In this document: positions 44,446-55,816 of the stretch, piece after piece | Layout: each line of letters starts with the position of its first letter | How positions within the stretch are numbered: position 1 is the first letter of the stretch | Source: Dryas octopetala | Taxonomy: Eukaryota > Streptophyta > Magnoliopsida > Rosales > Rosaceae | Direction: 5' to 3' | Assembly (NCBI GenBank): GCA_963921425.1 | Contig: OY992840.1 | Coordinates: 9,364,501-9,428,500, forward strand | DNA length: 64,000 bases | Program-made: the position numbers and the translations under genes | Notes under the pieces: generated by a model | What the model was told of the DNA's origin: nothing | The model's database searches: none | The model's input: the letters and a program-made list of their open reading frames with translations, nothing else

Positions 44446-46416
44446 TCCACAAATAGTTGATCGTCATCTACCGAAAGCAGATCATATTTCTTGTGTCACA
44501 ATCTTTAGATCACTAGAAGTAAAATAACCTTTTCCTCATCCCTAAGCCGAAAGAAAAAAGTGCCACAGAAGGGCTTCCGATCAGTTACTTCTCCTAAGCA
44601 AGTTTCTGATGAGGGTATATATGTTAACCATGCATATACAAATTCAAATTCACTTTGTCTTAATTAATAAGAATAATAGGCATAGTTGATAATTGGCATA
44701 ACTTGTTTTTCAGTATGATTAATGCACCAAACTCTACAGATTGCCGATTTAATTACAAAGTTACATTTATTGTTGTTACGTACTAGCTAGTGATTGCTGG
44801 AATATGTTTTGCATTGAAATTGACATTGATGAAGACTGATATGATAGTAAGGTCCCCCTCCCCCACCTCAACTTTAATCATGCTAGAAATTTCAATCAAG
44901 TTAATATTTATAAAACAGAAAAGTCAATCTTACCAGTGCTTGTGAGGCATGCAAAGTCTTGTAAATGAATGATTTTTTTTCTTTTTTTTCTTATAGTATT
45001 AGGGATTGACCAAGGGAAAAGATCGAGAGTTAACAAAATAAAGGTTATTTTGTTGGGGATTGACTTAGAGAAAAGTGGATCAATCTGATTGATTTCAATA
45101 ATAATTACAAGAAAAGACAGAGATAGGGACATTGAAAGAGACATTGATTGTGAAATGCTAGGTTGACCAGTGAAGACTAGATATTATTTTGGCAAAGACA
45201 GGATAAGAAAACAAAAGAGAATAGGTGATAAAAAGAAGAAAACCTCTGTTTTGTAGGCCACCGAAATTTTCCAAATTACAGGCTTGTGGAGCCAAAGATC
45301 CATTGAGTTGTATGGTCCAGAGAAAAAGAAAATTGGACCAATTTGGGCCCTCGGTGAGAAAATAAGTTAACCAAGAGAAAGAGGTTTTAGGTTGTTTTTT
45401 TCAGGGTCCTACCTTTAAATGGCTTTTGGCATGCATGAGTGCTTACTTTTGGGATTTAGTATAAAAGAAATCAAGGAACGCGTTTTTGTTACGCTCATCA
45501 ATAGATGAAAGGAAAAAGAGGGAAATAAAACAACAAAAGAAACTTGAAAGGATTGGATTGAAAAAGATATATATAGTGGCAATTTGGCAAAGCATCTGTA
45601 AAAGTTGGAAGCAAAAGGTTAATTGGGTGATCGATGACTACCAGCCTTTTTTATCGCGCACACACACACACATCAAACAACAAATTCAGATGTCTGTATC
45701 ATGGTTATGAAATGGTTTTAGCTTTGTTATCATCTGGTCAGTTTTTACATGGTTGTGCAGGCCTTATACGTTTCTTCTACTCTAAGAAAAAGAAAAAGAG
45801 CACGTGCATGCTCTCTTGCACAACACACATACTAGTTGAGGCTGGTGTTGCACCAATTTAGCCATGCTGGTTCATGACAGTAACTTCACTTTTTTTATAT
45901 CGATCCAATAGTTTTATGCTTGACAGGAAAGTGTGAAAGTGAAATTAATACCATGGTTTATATATGTTCAATTAATTAAATGCTAATTTGACAGAAAGTG
46001 AAAACATGTTTAATTAAGGTTGTGAATTGTGATGTAGATGGCTTTGGCAGTGACGAGAAAAAGGAAATAAGAGATGATGTTTGGGGCAAGTAGGAGGCTT
46101 TGATTGGTTTCCAGCAGGAAGAGAGTAAAAGAAGAAAGCTAAGGTAGGGGCTTGATTGGTGGTTACCCACCCACATATATATATATATATGTTTTTTGCC
46201 CATTACACGATTGAAGCAAAAGCCAAAAGCTGGCTCATGTCTCATGAGGGCATCTATGTTGTCTAAGCCAAATCCCTGACTCCTAGGAGAGGCTTCTTGA
46301 TGACAAAAGCACTTTCCCCACTTATACTGAAAAGTGTAGTAGTACTGTAGTGGTAGTAGTCGATCATTATACTTTCCAATGGAAGTGTGCGTAGGTTTAA
46401 GTGCTGTCTACAACTT

Positions 46417-46420
<4 letters not shown>

Positions 46421-46467
<47 letters not shown>
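46421..46467 (+). repeat. (TC)n microsatellite
   Basis: About 23 TC units; the Ser/Leu or Glu/Arg frames over it are artefacts. Confidence 0.95.
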
Positions 46468-46469
<2 letters not shown>

Positions 46470-49020
46470 CAAAGCCTCAGAAAAATGAAATTAAAATTGG
46501 GTTTGGCAAGTGCTTAGCACGTGGATCATGGATTATCATTATGAGTTGGAGACTCTTGGAGTTGAACATGATGGTGAATGTGTCCCCAAGGGTGATGTGA
46601 ACAAAACTATATATGTATCAGAATGTTTCACTTTTTTAGTTAATGTGTGACTAGCTAGAAAATGCATGTTATTGCTGTAGAATTGAACATATATAGGAAT
46701 GAATCAAACATGTTTCTCTCGTTCTTGAACTAGTAGTGTTTGTAATGCCAAGAATTGAAGCTAAGACGTGTCATTGCTGTTGTTGATTGATCAAGACTAG
46801 AGCTAGGAAATGATTTTTAATCCAAGTCACATCTTCAATGATTTTGTACTTCTGTTTACTTTAACTAGAAGATAAGGTTGTGTTTATTTCATGGAGTGGG
46901 ATTTAGGGTTTAGGGTTTTCACTACAAAGTTCAATACTTCACTTGGCAGATAAATTTGGCTGCCTGGCATCTCCAAAACATGCCAACAGTGTAGGCTCAC
47001 TGTGACATGTTGCGTTGATCGACGTACAGCGAAGCATGCACTATCAACAGTATGGGCCATGGGCTCTAGTGTTGTGCGTGATGCACTGCATATATGAGAT
47101 GAGCTAGAGTTGTATCAATCCCAACAACGTGTTGTACTTGTCCCCATGATTAGACACGTCCATTGTGAGATAAACTTGTGAGGGTAGAACTTTTGTGGTA
47201 CAACAACTTTATCTAACACATCCATATTCTTATTTACTATCCTGAAGGCCACTGATTAACTGAAATGGCAATTTTGCCCTCCCATGCGACTTGCACATGC
47301 ATGCTATTTAACAAATTAAATTATGAAATTGGAACATAATTGATAGCATTTTTAACCACAAAAGTATGATTAAAAATTTGAAAACCACAAAAGTAACATT
47401 GAATATTGATGTAATTAAACCACGAGAATCATTTCTACAATTTTACTTAAAAGTTATATATATCATCAAATTATTTGGACATATGTCATCATCTAAGTGA
47501 TTACTGTGCCACCCAACAATGCCACATACCACTCCAACTTAATTCACACAAGTTTTTCTTCTATTATTATCAGCCTACAATACTCCATCAAATTTTGAGA
47601 GAATTGAATGTACATGTAATGTGACATTGTTGAAAGCACCTTCCCATTCAATCAGAACTAATCTCATTATTTCTAGGTTTTGGGGATGTGTTTAATTAGG
47701 TCAACCCTCCCTTCAATGCTGGAAAGTTTGTAAAGTCAACTACCTTGCAAGTTGCAACCAAGTCACCGGCAAAACTCACATAAAATAAGCTAAGTGTTAG
47801 AGTCTTTAGATTGAATAAACCCACTTCTTTTGCAGGATTGGCTGGTCTGGTGCTCTAAAAGGACCATTACAGTCAACTATAAACATGTTCAAAATTTAGA
47901 AGCATGACAGATTATGGTTGGGTACTCGGTCTCCTTTGCATGCATGCTCATGAGGACAACTCACCAACCTGACCCAATTACCCTAGCTAGCTGGCTAAAC
48001 AGTCCTTTGTTGTACAATATTGTAAGGAAATTAAACAGGCACGGGCAGTGCTTTGATCAGAATGGATGGGATGGTACAAATTACTACGGTCGAATCTGAG
48101 GGGTCTATCACCGATGGGACTATGACTTGTTAAGATCAGGCCAGCTGTTGGTCCAAAGGTCCCAACTTTGCACCTAGTCCCCTAGCTAGCTATTAATTTG
48201 ATATATAATAAATGGGTTTTAGATCAAATGCATGCATCTCTTCCCTCTGCATCAACAAGGGTGTGAGTTGGAGCTCATTCATAGGTTCGATCTACACTTG
48301 TTAAAATTAAAATTAACCAACCTCTGTTCATTTGTGTGTGTGGTGCATGCATGCATTTCATTTCATTTCATAAACAAAAGGGTTAAACAAAAAAATCTTT
48401 ATAAAAGGATGAGATATATGACGAATTTGGATTCTCTCCTTGTGTTCGCTATATTTTAGCTTTTAATCTAAATTGTTCATTAAAAATTGAATGGTTCTCC
48501 AATTTTCTTTATAGTTTAGTAATAATACTCAAAAAAGCATTACATCTTTTTGGATTTTTAATGAACCATTTGAATTAATAAAAGGGAAATATCGATTAAT
48601 AATGATCAAGGCAAAGAGAGGATCTAGTATTATGCTATGAGAAAAAACCAGCTCCATATATAGCAGAGTCTTTTAGATATAACATCGTTTTAAATGTATT
48701 ATTTTAGAGTAGATTTAGTAGGTAAATAAATGTATGTAAGGTTTTTTTTTTCACGTCATATAATGGTTTAGACATGAATTTGTGAATATTTATAAAATAT
48801 GTCATTGCTCTGATTTAAGCAATATTTAAATAATCATGATTTGAAACATTTATTACTCCTAATTTTGAATGTTTTGATTAATAAAATTTCATGATTCATG
48901 CATCCAATTAAAAAAAAAAATTTGTTACCAATTGTGAATGATACATATAAACACTTAAATACAAAAAAAATTAAGCAGCCAATACACGTATATTATACCT
49001 ATAATATAGATAAAAAAAAA

Positions 49021-49566
49021 GGAAATTACAGATTTGGTCCACTTATTTTATACCTAGTTCAATTTTGGTCGACGATCTTTTTTAAGTTATGTTTTGGTCC
49101 ACTAATTGTTTCATTTGTTCAATAAAGGTTCAGATTTGTAACTTTAAATCATTTGGGTTGTGTTTTCTTCAATTATAATTGAAATATAAGTTATATTTCA
49201 TCATTTCTTAGTCATAAAAACAAATTTGGAGTATTATTAATCTAAGAGAATTGAGATTGGATAAAGTTTGAAAAATTGGCAGTTTTGGGTACCCTACTTT
49301 GGGGTCAATTATCTTGAGTTTTAGAACTCCAATTTGAATGATCTTTATATGGTTGTAAAGAAGAAATACATAGCTTTAAAACAAGTATATGTTTGCTGAA
49401 TTTGTGTGAGATTTGATAGAGTAAAAGGTATGCCAAATTTGAGAAAACAAATCTGAATCTTTATTGAACAAGTGGAACAATTAGTGGACCAAAACAGAAC
49501 TAAACAAAAATTGTTGACCAAAATTGAACTAGGTATAAAATAACTGGACTAAATCTGTAATTTTCT
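49021..49566. mobile_element. Foldback MITE with ~140-bp inverted ends, ~546 bp
   Basis: The left end GGAAATTACAGATTTGGTCC and the inverted right end GAAAATTACAGATTTAGTCC are followed on both sides by TATTTTATACCTAGTTCAAT, TTTTGGTCCACTAATTGTT and GTTCAATAAA. The arms stay about 90% alike by eye for about 140 bases, so it is a fairly young foldback. No clear target duplication. Confidence 0.85.
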
Positions 49567-51740
49567 CATACATGAACACATTAAACCTCCACTTTGGGTA
49601 TAAAAATAAAAATATAAAAAAAGAAATATCTAATAAAAATATAAAAAAATCCAACACAATACAAACATTGCACTAAGATATATAAATACAAATATTAATA
49701 CCTTTGACTCATGTATATAAAACAAAAAAAGAAGAAGAAGAATAAGATACATATCTCTCAAGTCAAGAATATCAAAGAAGAAGATCGAACAAAACCACAA
49801 ACATAACCAAAGCAAAATAACACGTTACTTACCTATAAGTAGGATGAATGAAAATTTGCAAAACATTGCCAAAAACAATTGTGCAATTATTAACCTAAAG
49901 AACATGTGATGATGGAAACTTAATGATATTTAGAAAACGTAAATGACGTTTCTTATTAATCTTAAACTCCTAGTAAGGGTACTAGTTACAATGACATTAA
50001 TTATGCATATTAAGATCATAAATTGATCAGACTCGTTAATTTCCTATATACTAACAGCAATTTATGTAATATAGATACTTAATTAGTACCTACTCTATTT
50101 CATAAAAGCTCTACGTACAATGAACAAAATTTAAACCCAACACAAAATGGCAAAAGAAAACTTGTGTTACAACTTACAAGCTAGCATATATATATATATA
50201 CATATATCTCTCTGGCCAGTACTGGTGTAACTTTTTTATTTCAAAAATCAGGAATATACTTTGCTTTCCCCATTGCTTCTCTTGTTGCCTTCCCAAAGAT
50301 GTTGGCATGTGGTCTATTACTAATTTACTATACCATATTCCTTCAACTCTTTATTTTCCTAAATTTTCCTTGGAAAAATTAAAAATAAACAATCTCTTAG
50401 AGTCTTCTGTATTTTCTTGTCAACAACAGTCTTTCAGAGCCAAGTTGTCATTGTATTTTCTTTTTTTTTTTGCTAGAAAAATTAAAAGTAAAATTTTGCA
50501 CTCCAAAATTGAGCTTCTCAATTTTCTTTTTTTCTTTAAAAATTATAAATTATAAGGTTTGCAGAATTAACTTTTAGGTTATAAAGTTCAGGAAAATCCT
50601 CAATAAATACTCATGTGTCATAATACGAATGAGCTAAAAAAAGAATCGATCAGTCTCCTCATTCCAAGCCACTAATCTTTCATACACGTGGCAAGATCAC
50701 GAGGGTGACAAGTCGTGCACGAGGTCCCACAAAGAGTGGTCCTGTGAGTTGATCTCTAGTCGTTTTCATCCCAATTCCCATAATAAGGGCATATTTGATA
50801 TTTGAGTCCAAAAGAGGACATATTTGATATTTGGTTTGAGGTAATACAACCCACAAAACGGGCCAAAAAAAAAAAAACCACCCGCCAAAACCACTTCTAA
50901 CTTCAAACTGCTAGCTTTCTCAGATGTCCACATCTATATAATTTGTTAGCAGAGGCTTAGATTATGGAATTTAGTAGTAACTGTGTATATATGTATGATT
51001 GAGATTTGCTAGATATCTTGTACCACCACCTAAAGGTCCTAAACAACACAATCATGTGGTCCACTCGTCCGGGCCCACTAACCCACCACCCAAAGATAGT
51101 TTACTCCAAACATTGCATTCAGATTGCCAAGCTGCACATGAACATCTGCTATCATTTGACTTCAGGATAGTGTCACCTGTCCTAATTTGTGTGACCCCTT
51201 CACTAATTTCTTGATATTGTTTTTTCCTATCTAGAAAAAGGGAGGAGCAAGAATCATACTTTTAATATTAATGAAGGATTGGGACTAAAGAGATTAAATC
51301 CATTATTTAGAGTTCTAGAAATATAACCTTTAAGTAGTACTAAACTTATTTTCAAGTACTATTTGACATGGTTTGAACACTACTCAAGAGAGGTCTAAGT
51401 ATTTTACTTGAAAAAAGATTCAAACATTTCTTGAAAGAGGTTTGAATACCACTAAAAATTAAGGAATTCGAGCACTACTCAAGAGTTATTTTTACGGCCT
51501 TAACTTTTACATATATGTTCTTTTACATTCATTAGCTTAGGTACTCCTAATGGGTTGAAGACCTTAATATCACAAATAAGTTAGTTTCTTAGACATGCCA
51601 CAAATTGAACATGTTTGTAATTGTGAATACCCATAAGGGCTCCTACTACTCAACCAATCCTCTCCGTCTCATCCACCCCCAAAACGTCCAAAACCTCACC
51701 TTTCATTCCAACTCCAATCTCCATCCTTGTTTTTGTTATT

Positions 51741-51742
<2 letters not shown>

Positions 51743-51794
<52 letters not shown>
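51743..51794 (+). repeat. (GA)n microsatellite
   Basis: About 26 GA units. Confidence 0.95.
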
Positions 51795-51796
<2 letters not shown>

Positions 51797-54614
51797 GCCA
51801 CTAGGCCTACAGCTATATTATTGCTAGCTATAGCCTATATATAGATATAAAATTAGGTATATAATTAATCAAAAGCACCAATCACCTTTCAATTTACAAC
51901 ACATGCCAATGCTCAATGGTTTTTTTCTTCCCAACAAATTCTTTTTCTTTTTGGGGGAAAGAAAGAAGATACATGTCAATGATCAATGAGCCAACCCCAA
52001 TACAATTTACTTGGCTGGGCTGGACCACCTACCCACCCAAATCATAGTAAATGGCTCACAGCTCTACTGTGCACTACTGCTTTGTATAGGTGTACAAAAT
52101 TACACCCTTTGATGGGCTTGGAGCCATGGGCCTAGCTAGCTAATTTAATAAAATAAATAATTCAGAAAAAAATTACTTATATTTTTCTTCAGGTTATGGT
52201 CCACAAGTTAAGACTCAAGACTACAACAAAAGTTAAACCAAACCCTACCGCATAAAATTCAACCCCTCCCTTTCTATCTCTTTCATATGGAAATGTGTAC
52301 AACCTACACTACATACATCCTCACTCAACTGTGCAAAAGCCACGCGCATTAAGCTCACGCGCTTCCTACTGTGCAAAGCTTTTGTTAAGTGCGAAACTTG
52401 GTTCACGCATTGCATAAAAACTCTCCAAACAGTTTTATAGTAAAAGAAAAAAACTTACTTATAATAAGAATATGGATCGACTTAACATCGTATAAAATAG
52501 GTTTTATTTTAAAATTAAAAAAAGTTTTACGCAATGAAATATGAGAACATATTTGTCATTATATTATTTGATTGTGATCCTAAATCAATTATATCTCTGT
52601 TATAAGAAAATTTCTCTCAATGGTGAAATGAATGAAAATTGAAATGTTGGCCAAATAAAGTAGAAGTAAAATAAGTAAAGGGTTCGACTCTTATTATGTA
52701 ATAAACAGATTGACAAAGTTAAACTTTCAATTATATCCATTTTGACCTATTCGAAATGGGATCAAGATGATTACACATAAAAGATAAAAAGTAGGTTTCC
52801 TAACTAAACTTTTGAGAATAATACGACAACGTGACTGTTTACATCATGGAATCATACGACGCTGTCCCATTTGAAAGCAACTGCGGGGTAGCCTTAGGCC
52901 CTAAGCTTTATATAATACTATATAAATATTTAATGTACCATCTTTATTATGTCTGATTAAAGCTTATAGCTTCCCTTATTAAATAAAACCATAATCACCC
53001 ATGTGGACCCCCAAGCAATTAAACAAATTATGCTAACAGGAAACTTTGGAAGAATTACAAAATCCAAAGACACAGACACCTCATTCTTTAAGCCAAATGG
53101 GAAATTAATAATAAATAAATAGACTAAAAAACCAGTCATTAATTAATCCAAAGGCTCTCATTAAATCTAATAGGTACCATCGAGGTTGTTCGCAGGTATT
53201 TTTATAGGAGTTCGTTTTCAAAGAAACCGACGTTTCCCGTTATATTAATTAATTTGTTTCTATTAATTGATTCATGTAAGCAAGAAAAATATATATTTAT
53301 ATGTAGTGTGTGATTAATCTTTGTCGCTGTCCATACTGGGGCATGTTCTCCTGAATTTTTTTAGATTTAAGTTTTTGTTTATTGTGAATGTATGCGTACA
53401 TATAATGTTGATTAAACAAAAGCCTCCAAAAACCAGAAGTTCTAAGAATGAATAAAGAAATCAAGTGGGTGTTCAATTAAACATGGGCCATGTGGGCTTG
53501 ATTAGTAGGTGTCCAAAAAACTAATCCAAAAATTGGCAAATTCAATAGGCTATAAAGACAAGGCATTGTGTTTTATAATATATATATACATATAATATAG
53601 CATAATAAAGAAAGAATTGTAACTTAAAATATGTCTTAAAAAAATATGAGAAAAGAAAATGTTGCTTTTAGAGGAGAGGAGGAGAATGACGCGTTACGTG
53701 TTTGGTGTAGTACATGCAGGGAAAAGAGCATTATCATCAGACATGGTATGACAAAATTCAACCCAACCATGTTATAGCGTTTATCATTCTTAAAGAGACT
53801 ATAAACAGAAATATAAAATATAACATTAATCTGAATATCTTAAGCCTGTTCAAGCTAATCTTAGCATGCTATGCTATGTTATCAGATTATTAATCTGGAC
53901 CACACATTTTAACAAAAAGATATATGTTTAATTGTTCACATTCGCAGTTTGACAACATAATTACGTAGACGGTCTAATAAGAGAAAGTTTCCCTATATGC
54001 ACACACATTTCTATTGAACTGTCTTCTCTGTTTTCTTTTGTATTTAATTAGTCTGATCCTAATACTGAACACATTCATGAATCAACAGCATATCTATCAC
54101 ATTCCTGCCAAGAATGGAAAGGATTTTAAGTCTGTCAAAAACTATATATCCTACTGTTCCATCACTAACCAGAAGAGAGATTCTAACCTTGACCCTACAA
54201 CAAACATGTGATGGGGAAAATTAATAGGACTAGAATAGCTTGCAAAATATATGATTCAACTATAATGGGGTGTCTATATCAACCTCTTGCAGTTTCTGAT
54301 AAACTCAAGGCTTGAAAATAAGCTCCTCCCTTAGTACTGCATCTATGAGCTCTTCAACCAAACAACAAATCCAACATATATTTTGGTAAGAGGACCCATT
54401 TCCTAGCTACCAAACTGAACCCTAATAGCATGTTGAAGCAGTCCAAAAAACTAACCATCCATAAAAATTCAAGCTTATCCATAAGTGATTAGAAAAGTAA
54501 AAAAAAAATGGACTTATATTCCTTCATAGTCCTAGAAAACCAAAGCACAACTAAGACCATATTGAAACACCTATCACCAGCATTCTTTAGGAATGAGGAT
54601 CCTGCCAAGTCATC

Positions 54615-54745
54615 TCTGCTCTGTAACAGGAGGAAGCTTTTGATCTCAAACAACTAGGCTACTTGTTCCCAAGTTGTGCAGCTAGTGACAGGAGAAAGCT
54701 TTTGACTTGCAACAACCTATAAGTTATTTTGCACCTAGTGACAGG
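54615..54745 (+). repeat. Direct repeats near the GRAS gene 3' side
   Basis: (G)TAACAGGAGGAAGCTTTTGA and GTGACAGGAGAAAGCTTTTG are followed by related CAACAAC and GTTGTGCAGCTAGTGACAGG / TTTTGCACCTAGTGACAGGG pairs. The unit is about 70 bases, with roughly two copies. Confidence 0.7.
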
Positions 54746-55134
54746 GGTTTGATGAATCACATTACTCCTTAATTCAATATGAGCTGCTATAAAAACTACA
54801 TTTCAGTGTCAGTAACTACATAGTGGTATCATGTAGAACTAAATGCAACGTACGTACTATAAGAACAAGATCATGGGAACCCTACGTAAAAAGAAAGATT
54901 ACAAGATGCCTAGCGTGGAGTATTTAAGTTATCAATTTGATAATGTCCTACCTAATTGACTCAATTTGAGGCCATTATACGGAGAGCGAAAAATCCGTAA
55001 ACAGCATAAATTTCCTGCCACCCAACGGACCAACAGTGTCATGCATGGGAGATACGTCATCAACATGACGTACAATTCAGAATTCATACATCAAATTAGC
55101 AAGTAAATGAACTTATATCTCTTTTTTTAGACGT

Positions 55135-55432
55135 TGCACATGAACTTCTATCTCTATAAAACCCACAGAGTGACTAAAATTCTGCCAAAGTTCTTTTCCA
55201 TTTTTATTTATAAGAGAAACATTGGAGAACTATCGAGGATAGTATGAATATTTAATACTATGTTTCCATCTATAGAACCATGCAAGAGTTATAGTTCATA
55301 AATCAAATAAGAATGCAAATTAACTTCTATCTAGAAAACCCACAGAATGATTAAAACTTTGGTACGTCATTTCTCTACTTCTATGCAAATTCACGTCCAT
55401 CTAGAAAACCCACAGAATGATTTAAAATCCGG
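55135..55432 (+). repeat. Three direct repeats just 3' of the GRAS gene
   Basis: AACTTCTATCT.. and AAAACCCACAGA(G/A)TGA(C/T)TAAAA recur near 55144, 55323 and 55389, each followed by a (T/C)GGTA or CCAAAGTTC-like stretch and T-rich CATTT. They are spaced about 180 and 65 bases. Confidence 0.75.
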
Positions 55433-55816
55433 TAAGTTCTTTTTCCATTTCTTGTTCATTTGTTGTCAAGTATACAGCATACTATCACCATCTTAACCAG
55501 AAGAAAATGCAGCTTCCCTATTAAATCATCAAAGTACATAGTAGCAATAACCATGTTCAAAAGAAATAAGACTCTAGACTTGCCTGTTAGATAATTTGTT
55601 CTACTGAGGATACTAGTCTGTCTAGACTAGATAGACAATTAATAAGCAAAGGAGACTCACAAACATGACAATTCACAAGGATTAAACCATAACAGAGGTG
55701 CCAAGGACATAGTTCAATATTTATTGACATATTATCAGGGTAGAGTAACCTGGAACCTCTGCAATAAATTGTGAGTTGCAAAAAACCAACCTCCCTGCTT
55801 GTCAAAATGCTACTCC

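Larger units (their letters stand above)
43761..55816. other. Long spacer without a supportable gene
   Basis: Twelve kilobases of AT-rich DNA. I checked short frames on both strands and compared the DNA with the common plant microRNA sequences I know (156, 159, 160, 164, 166, 167, 169, 171, 172, 319, 390, 393-396, 398, 399) and found no match. It holds GA/CT microsatellites, one MITE (49021-49566) and two small direct-repeat groups near the GRAS gene. The last ~300 bases should be the GRAS 3' UTR. Unannotated long non-coding transcripts cannot be excluded. Confidence 0.55.

Noticed and set aside
46890-46920. Telomere-like TTTAGGG words
   Set aside because: Only two adjacent copies (GATTTAGGGTTTAGGG); this is a telo-box-sized match common in plant DNA, not a telomere array.
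51743-51794. CRISPR-like regular repeats in the window
   Set aside because: Regular repeats here are microsatellites or tandem arrays without unique spacers, in a plant genome.
43761-55816. Possible microRNA precursors
   Set aside because: No match to the common plant miRNA sequences I know and no hairpin of the right shape apart from the MITE at 49021-49566.
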